Shown here piece by piece: positions 33,901 to 42,900 of a stretch of 64,000 nt of DNA (position 1 is the first letter of the stretch; each line of letters opens with the position of its first letter). The stretch is from positions 2,373,694-2,437,693 of the forward strand of contig KL647304.1 of NCBI GenBank assembly GCA_000727475.1, written 5' to 3'. The notes under the pieces are model-generated. The model was not told the DNA's origin, did not search any database, and saw only the letters and a list, made by a program, of their open reading frames with translations. This DNA comes from Sarcocystis neurona. Lineage: Eukaryota; Apicomplexa; Conoidasida; Eucoccidiorida; Sarcocystidae. The position numbers were made by a program, and so were the translations under genes.

Positions 33901-36900
33901 CACTTAGATACGTCTGCGGTGCACTGGTAATACATACTGCACAACACATACACACAGACATTTGTAGACACGCAGGTGCAGATATATCGAACTACGCGTA
34001 CGGATAGACAACATGTCACTTCTTCGCAAATATAACTGCGTCCCGCAAAGGCACGCGAATGTGCGGGTTGAGGAATTTTCCTGAATATGCCTTTCTGACA
34101 CGCATGTGCGTATGACGTCAATGTACGAGCATCCCACTGCACATCGGCGCAGTGCTCAAGCCCATAAGAGGAACGGGACTCGCACAGTCACAGCGGACAA
34201 AGAAACAGCAAAGCAGTGCACCGACGGAAGCTTGTGTATCCCCGCAACATCAACAGAGAAAGACGCAGTTTTCAATCCCGACACGCTCTCCAATTGGTAT
34301 TCATGCACGCACGTGGACCTGCAGAATTGCAGGCATATATCTGCATCATATATATATATATATATGTATCTAAACATGCACCCGTGTACGCATACATGCA
34401 TCCACATACGTGCGTATTCAGATACATACACAAAGAGCACACGCACACACAGGCGCATATATATATATATGGATTTGCATAAACACGTGAGTACACATAT
34501 AGTTACACATATATATATGCACGTGTACTCAGGGATGCGTCCACACGCTGACACATGTCCAGGTACACCACCCACACAACCGAGACACACATGCACATTG
34601 AGACAAACACGTACGTCTACATATATACAGAGACAAACACGCAGTCACATATGTGTGCCGGCCCTTGGCTGTCTGCGGCGTCGTTCGCCGTGCTAATTTC
34701 TTTCGCTGACGCTGCGAGTACGGCAGTACGATGATGCTGCGTCTCTCTCTCTTTGGACGGATGCGCCGCCGAAGTTAACGAAGGGGGGCAGAAGTTCCGA
34801 CGCCTCTGTGTCTCCGTTGCTGCCTGACGTCGCTGTCGACGGACGTGTGTCTGTTTGCAGGCGCCACGTGTTGTGTGCGAGAGACAACGGCTGACCGTCT
34901 CTTCATGGGGGTACATATCTGTTGACAGCAATACTTGTGCCCACTGCGATACGCTTGTTACGTGTGTGAAGGGCTGGCCCCGGCCTACTGCGGGTGAATC
35001 GCTCGGCCCCTCTGCGTCACAGTCTCGTAGGTTTGCTTTTGTCCTTCAGGAGCATTTCTGTTTCTGTGTTTGCGCGAGGCGAGAAGATTAGATAGGATGC
35101 GGTTGCACGACTGATGCCACGCAACTGCGTATTATTCTGATACGCGTAGAGCAAGTAATGGCAGCTGCTAGTGCGAGTCGTTCTACGCGTCTGCGATGCG
35201 TGCGTCAGCCAGCTGTGCCTCTAGCCGACCAGCTACGTTGCGGTCTGGGCTAGTCGCTACGGACAAGAAACGAAAACAGGCGGAGAGAGGAGAGAGACAG
35301 GCGAGTGCCGCGAGAAACAGACGTTCGTGGAGAAGGCATTTCTAACAGACCCACATACAGTCCGCGGTGAACGGGGAAGAGCGACAACGAGAGAAAGCGA
35401 GAGAGCGGGACCGCACCGACAGAAAATTGAAGAAAATCCTCTTGGCCGCTCCTTGCACGTATCCGCACACACAGAGAGACAGAGAGAAGGAAACTCAAAC
35501 GAGAGTCTAAGTCGGGGAAAAGCAGGCAAGAGACGCACCGCGACTGAGACGTTTCGCAGGGTCGTAGGTGAGGAGCCGGCGCAGGAGATCCACAGCAAGC
35601 GGATGTTTCTGCTGGATCACCGGGTCCACCCGGAAGCCGCGTCGCAGAATATTTCGGATGAGGCGTGTGGTGCTGCTTGTACATCCTTTCTTCTGGTGCT
35701 GCTGTCGCTGCAGCGGCTGCTGGTGTCGTCCCGCGGGGGGAGGCTGCTGCTGTGTGCAGGCCCCACCCGCCGGCCGGGTGTCTGCACTCCCGCCGCGCCG
35801 TGTTCCTTTCGCCCCCGCGCCCGCAGTTGCGGCGGCGGCGCCCGCAGCCGAGGCAGCAGCTGCGGCCGCGCAGCCGTTCAAATCGAACGGGAAGTGACCG
35901 TCGAGCAACACGTACAACACCACTCCGACGCTCCACATGTCGGAAGCCGTACTGTAGCACCCGCGGTAGCACTCAGGGGCCTGAAGCAACAGCAGCAGCC
36001 CCACACGCACACCAACCAAGCCCTCGACAACATGTACGCGTGGAAACCTGCGCAGGCATGCCAGGCCGCGTCTCTGTATGGAGCGACAGCAGTACAGCCC
36101 GCGCGCACGCTAGAGGAAGAGAAACGGAACCGACGAGGAAAAGAGAAGTGGGCTGCAGACGCCGCATGCGTTACCTTGTGGAGACACTCCGATAGAGAAA
36201 TCAAGGGAGAGAGAAAGAAAAGAAAAAAAAAATCCCACACACCTGGTAATATACGCTTGTGTAGATGCGTCCTGTTTTCAATACATCGTTAAAATAATCC
36301 GGATATATATATATATGTGTATATATTTGTACGTGTGCACCTGTGTATATATAGCTGTATATGTATAAACACGCACGTACTGAGTGCGCACACTCATACA
36401 CGTAGGGTGCGTCTCGCGTATCTTTGGCGAGCGTAATGTCCCAATGTTATACGGCAGGGGTAATTTTTTGTGCGTACCAACGACAACGATGAAGAAGGGG
36501 CGCTCATACAAAAAAGAACTCCTGTACAAAAAGGCGGGGAAACTACGGCAGCGAGACCTACGACGCAGCCTCCACAACCACTTGAAAGAGAGGGTGAGGC
36601 AGTGCAGCAGGACACGCAGTTGCAGCACCTTCTCACACACGCGTGTATGTATACATACACATATGTAGGGGAACGACAAGACGGAAAGAGGACGATTCGA
36701 AGAAAAGACAGCCGTAGCAATCGCAGCAGAGGGTGCCGCCCACCGCCAGCGACAACACGCCTGAGACACCATCAGCAGGTGAAACTGAGCAGCGGAAAGA
36801 GCGCAGAGAGGACGGGCGCGAGCGCAGGCACGGCAGAGAAACAGCAGGGAGAGACCGGCAGCGAGGGCCAGGCACCAGCGGCAAGTGGAAAACAGCACCA

Positions 36901-39900
36901 GCAAGACAGAGTGGTCGCAGCAGAGACGTCGCGCAAAGAAACAATATCAAGAAGCGCGAGACCGGAACAGCAAGAATAAGGTAGCACCAGCCGCAGCCGC
37001 AGCAAGCCAGAGTCACGACGGAGCAGGAGCAGCGAGAAACACAACGATTGCAAGCGTCACTAGATAGACGTACCATATATTCTCTGGTGCCCACGACAGA
37101 GACTTCGTACGGTCTTGCAAGAGGCTTCGGAGGATCCGGACGGTCAAGCAGCAGGCACATATCGAAATCAATCAGCGCGAGCTGATTTGCGTTGTTGCTG
37201 CTGCTGCTACCGCCTCCGCGGCTGGTACCACTGCGCAAGTTCGCGGCGCCGGCGTTGGGGACGTCTCTGGCGCAGGTAACTTCCTCCTCAGACGCAGGAA
37301 CGTCGCCAGCGTGAGGACGCTTCCATCCGGACGCAGCAGTGGCTTGTGTTCCTGGGGCCGCCTTTCCTCTTCGTCTCGCAGCTTCTGCGTGCGGCACGTC
37401 TGCGGCAAGCGCTTCAGCGCACAGCGCCGGCGCGGCGGCAGCAGCGGCAGCACCACCCGCGGCGTCGCCTCTCGCAGTACGAGCAGCAGCGGAGCCAGGA
37501 TGCGCCGCCTGCGGGAGGAACGAAGCAGCAGCGCCGGCGGCTGCTGCAGCGCCGGGCGCTGTTGCAGTCCCTGCTGGCAGCGCAGCTACCGTGGCAGCAG
37601 CAGCTGTCGTCTCTGAGAGTGGAGCCGCGGCCCCAGCAGCAGCTGCGGCCGCAGCAGCACTTGCAGGTGACGGGGAACAAGGAAAAGCAACCCCGGTATT
37701 CGGCGCCGTTGCAGCCGCAGCTGTCACCGGACTCGGACTCTCTAGCGTCGCCGTCGCCCAGGTCATCAGCTTGCTGCTGCTGCTCGTAGAATCGCCAGGA
37801 AACCCACCGTCCTTCCCATTACCCCTCACCGGGGAAGAAGGAGAAATTTCTTGCTCCTCTCCTGCGGCTGCCTCTTCTTGCCGCAATGCTGCTCCTTCGC
37901 GGTCGCTGCTCACTGTCGGCATCTGTCGAAACATGACGTTATCCAGCTTGATGTCTCGGTGCAATACCTACAGTTCAGTCGCATAAGACACAGCAGCACC
38001 GGAGCCGATGCACGCGACTTTTTCTAAGCATGCGTCGCCTTCGTAGATACACCTACGTGTGCAACGATGGGAAAGAAATCCACAGACGTCGACGAAGAAT
38101 TGCACTTGCACGTATGCCTGTGTTACACACACGTTCACGTACGGACGTGACACAAGCGATATACACAAATTCGTATACATAGGTAGTTTTAGATGTGCAT
38201 ACTGCACTAGTATATACACATATAGAGGTATATGTATATATATGTTCATGTAGAAATAGATGTGCCTACGGCACAGGAATGCACAGGTGCGTGTGTACAT
38301 ACACATGCACGTACGTAAATATGTTAATATAGTTTTACGTGTGTGTGTATACATAAGGACGTCCATACTTACGAAGGTAGAAAAGCTATATTCTTTCAGT
38401 TGTGTTTGGCAAACGTCTAGCGCGCCTGTTTTATAGCACGTCTACCTCGACGGGCCACATAAAGTGTCCTAACACACGTATACAAGCGTGTGTGGGTGCA
38501 TGCGACTTGCCTCCTACACTCCACATATGCACCACGGGTACACATGTTTGGCTACGTTTCACAGGTACATAAATACTGTCGCGGCTGCACAACATATCCA
38601 CAGCAAGCATGGACATCCACTATGTGCGTATATTTCGACGAAGTAGAAGGATAAATCCTGTATACAGAGAGTGAGAGGAAAAGAGAGGGAGGCACATTTG
38701 TATATACACACTTACGTATGCCTATAGAGACTTCCATGCATGTGAGCACACACATACATACATATCTATATATGTGTGTAGAGAGAGAGAAACACTTGCG
38801 TGCATTTTTTTTGTCTTTCGTGTGTCGGTCTGTAACGCTGCGCGAGTAATTCGTTTGAAGAGGCAGGCAATTGCGACTCCTGCTCGCGTAGAGTCATACC
38901 CGGTTTGAATGAAGGACGTGGACGCCGAGCAGCAGCTGCTGCAGCAGTCTTTTGCATGTAGAGGCCTCGATGCCAGCAGGAGGATGTCGCAGCACGTAAT
39001 CTACCATATCCGTTCCCCAACACCTCTCCATCACCTGCACCTCACACAATGCAGGGGAAGCAGCAATAGCCGGCGCGGCAGCGCAGCAGAGGCATGCGCA
39101 GCACGGCTGCAGCAGCAGCACCTGCAGCAACAGCACGAGCAGCAGCAGCACGCGCGGCCGAGCAGCAACAGCAGGGACGGCGCCGAAGCTGGAGCTGCAG
39201 CACCAGCAGCAGTTCCAGCAGCCGGACGAGCGGGACGGCGGCAGCCGCAGCAGCACGAGCAGCAGCAGTGGCACGGGCAACAGCGACAAACAACTGCTTC
39301 AGGCGGCAACAGGACACTCCACGCGGCAGCAGGACACCCCGCAGCAGCCGTAGCAACAGAAGGCTCTTATCAGCAGGTGGAAGAGCGGTAGAAAGCAGCG
39401 GAGCAGCACGCAGCAGTGTGCAACAAGAGGGGCAAACTGCAGAGAAAAACGCTGGAAATCTGAAAGAAAACGTGAGAGAGCTTTCTTCTGCAATGACTGG
39501 CGGCGCGTGCAGTCGCGCTGTAGCAGTCGACCAAGGGCCCAACCTTGTGCAGCTCCAGTACGGCGGCAAGAGGAACGAGGAGAGAACGCACGTACGATGC
39601 AGCAGGAGAGGCAGGACGCGCACACACGGTGCAGCAGAAGCAGCAAGAAGGGGTCCTGCAGCAGCAACCGCAGAACACGAAAAAAGGACTTACGATATAG
39701 AAGTGCGTCCTCGTCTCCAGCAGCGTCACTGGCGGCACCAGCAAATGTTGGCAGCGGGGGAGCTGCGCCAGCTTCTCGTAGACCGCTCGGTAGTACGCAT
39801 CGGCGGCTATAAGCCTGGTGCAGGAGCAGCAGCAGCCGCAACAAAGCTGGAGAAGAGGGAGTCCAGGGGCGCCTTAGAGGAAAAGGAGGAAACCAACGAT

Positions 39901-42900
39901 GACGTCAGGACAGAAAAAGGAAGAGACGGGGCACACACGACTGCCGCAGCAGCAACTCCTATCACCAGATATAAAGTTACGCGTCTCTTTATCTTCGTAT
40001 GGCGGTGCATTGTTCCACTTACCTTCGCATGGATATATACCTCGACATATACTTCTACTTATACACATATGTATATATATATATATCTGGAGAGGCAGAC
40101 ATACACACACAGAGATTTACAGATGCACCCCTGGATCGGCTTTTTCTTGCGCAGGTAGACTCTATTGTATGAAGTGAACATGTAGGCAGGGAGTCACCTG
40201 ATGTTTTGTGAGAGACGTGCCGGACAGATCATATACGTACAACAATACTGACGGTTTCACGCGTACGTTCACAGTCACTTCTTCATGCGCCAACTCAATA
40301 TCTACACATATATACCTATGACGTCTCTGCTTACGTTCAAATGCAGAAACACTCGTAGAGAACGTTATATGTAGAAAACCGCACATATATATATATACAT
40401 ACGGGTGTAGTAGATACGTACACATATATATGTATATACATATCAACTATAATTCTTTTGACGTTGAAACGCAGGAACATTTGTCAATAGCTGTTTGTGT
40501 ACACAAATATAGACACATATATATAGGCATAGAAGATAAGTATACATATATATATACATACATATCAACTATAATTCTTTCTACGTTGAAACGCAGAGGG
40601 ATTCGTCAATAGCTCTTTACGTACACACATATATATATATATGTATGCGCATACGACTACACACGGATACGTCCAAGGGTGAAATCACACGTAGAATAGT
40701 AATTTGTGTGTGGACAAAGGAATGAATTGTGGCCGTACTCCTTCACACACATTTGTAGACCTGCGCGTCCCCCTATTCACGCAGAGAGGAAGTCGACCTA
40801 ATCCGCTGCTTCTACGGACAGACACCATTGCGTCTGTATTTTAGCCTCGTCTCTGACAGGGCAGCACGCATGCATATAAACGCAGGGCTACTCTTCACAT
40901 ACGTGAAGCGACTGTGCCAGCGCACAAGCTCCGTGCAGACTTTCTCCTCTTCGCGTACGTTTGCACAGACAGAAAACGTCAAGTCTACGCATATTATATA
41001 TATGTGTATATTTGCATCATCCTGTACATGTGTGAGTGGGCAAGCGTGCATATATTTCCCGATACACCCGCACACACATGTGTCTCCCTCTCCACACACA
41101 GGCATATACATATATATATATATATATACACGCACTTGTGTACACGGATACACACGTATACATGTAAATATTTTTTTTTACACATAAATTTGTACCTACG
41201 TGTACAGGCTGGGTGACACAGCTACGCGTCTGCGTGGCTTGCGTCTCCATGTGCGCAGCCACGTCCGCACAACTACACGTACCCACGGACGCAGGCATTC
41301 ATGTCTCTGACAATTTTTCTTCTCTCTCCTTCTCTGTCGCTTTCCCTCTCTCTAAGCAATTTTCCCCCCCCCCCCCCAAAGAGATGCTGCCTACAACGGC
41401 ATGCACCAGAGCCCCTTTCTTCCCGGCCTGGGGACTTACAGAGATATGCACGTTTCCTCCTGCAGACAATACAGACTGTGTAAATACTGTCGCTGTGCGC
41501 GCCTCTTACGCACATGCTTGCAGAGAGGGTGCCCAAGGGTAGGTCGTGCGCGCAGCAGAGAGCAGGTGTATATACACTCCAGCCGTAGCTCTGTTCATTC
41601 ACACATCCACTACATATACAGGCACATATAAATACATACAGATAGACGTGGAAGGGATTCTGCGCTTTCGTTTCTTGTGCAGGTGGGCTCTTCACAGGCC
41701 TTCTTCCCTGCTTGGGGCCTACTTCTGTTTCCTTTTTTCCACGTGTTTGATAGCGACAATAGTGTCTGTCGTCCGGCACCGTGCTTCATGAACGCTTGCT
41801 GTATAACCGGATCCCAGCTTCCTGCCCATAACGTAGTAGTCGTTTATATCTTTGATTTGCTTGATAACGTCAGAGAGAGAACCTCCACCGCCTCGATATG
41901 GTCCTCCTACTCTGACGCCTCCTCCTCCTCGCCCTCGTCTTGGTGGTCCTCCTCCTCTGCCTCCTACTGCAGCTGCTCTTCGTTCTTCCACTGCTCTTCC
42001 CGGCCCCACTCCTGCTGCTGCTGCTCTCCGATCTTGTGCTGCTCCTCTTCCCGCGCCTCCTGTTGCTGCTCTTCCTTCTGCTGCTCCTCTTCCTGGTCCT
42101 CCACCCGCTGCTCCTGCTTTTCGTTCTTCGCATGCTCTTCTGAACCCTCCTCCTCCGGCCCCCCTGGGTCCGGTCGTGTCGTAAGGGCTTCTCTCTCCCC
42201 ACTCCATCCCCCGCCGGCGTGGGGACCCCTGGTAATGGACTTGTTGCTGCTGAGGGCGCCGCTGCTGCTTTCCCCTCATCATCTGCCGCTGCTGCTGCTG
42301 GAAGTGCAAAAACGGCGCCTGCAACGGCCTTCTCCAGCGTTGTCGCTGCTGTGGAGTGTGCTGCTGTTGCGCGTACTGCTGTTGCGCGCACTGCAGTTGC
42401 GCGTGCTGCAGTTGCCCGTGCTGTTGTCCCACCATGTGCTGCTGTTGCTGGCCTTCTACTCTGGAGGCAGAAGAGTGTTCAAGAAACAGCATAGTCGATT
42501 GCTGCTGCTGCGCCGGCGGCAACACCATGCCTCCCCCATGGTGCTGCTCTTGCTGCACCACCATCAGCAACTCCGGCTCCCCCTGCTGCTGTAGCCATGC
42601 CAGCTGCTGCTGCTGTCGAAACAGCGCGATTTGCTGTTGTTGCTGCTGACATATCCACTCCACTTCCTGCTGCTGCTGCACGAAGCCAACCTGCTGCTGC
42701 TGCTCCATCAGCAACATCAGCTGCTGACGCTGCTCTTGCAGCACCAACTCATACTTTCTCCCTTCTTCGAAAATAGGCCCCCCCTCCTGCCGCTGCTGTT
42801 CCTCCCTTTGCTGGACCGCAAGCTGCTGCTGTCGGGCCACCTGCATACAGCTCCCGTGCTGCTGCTGTTGCTGCCGCAGCGTACCAATGACCACCGCGTC

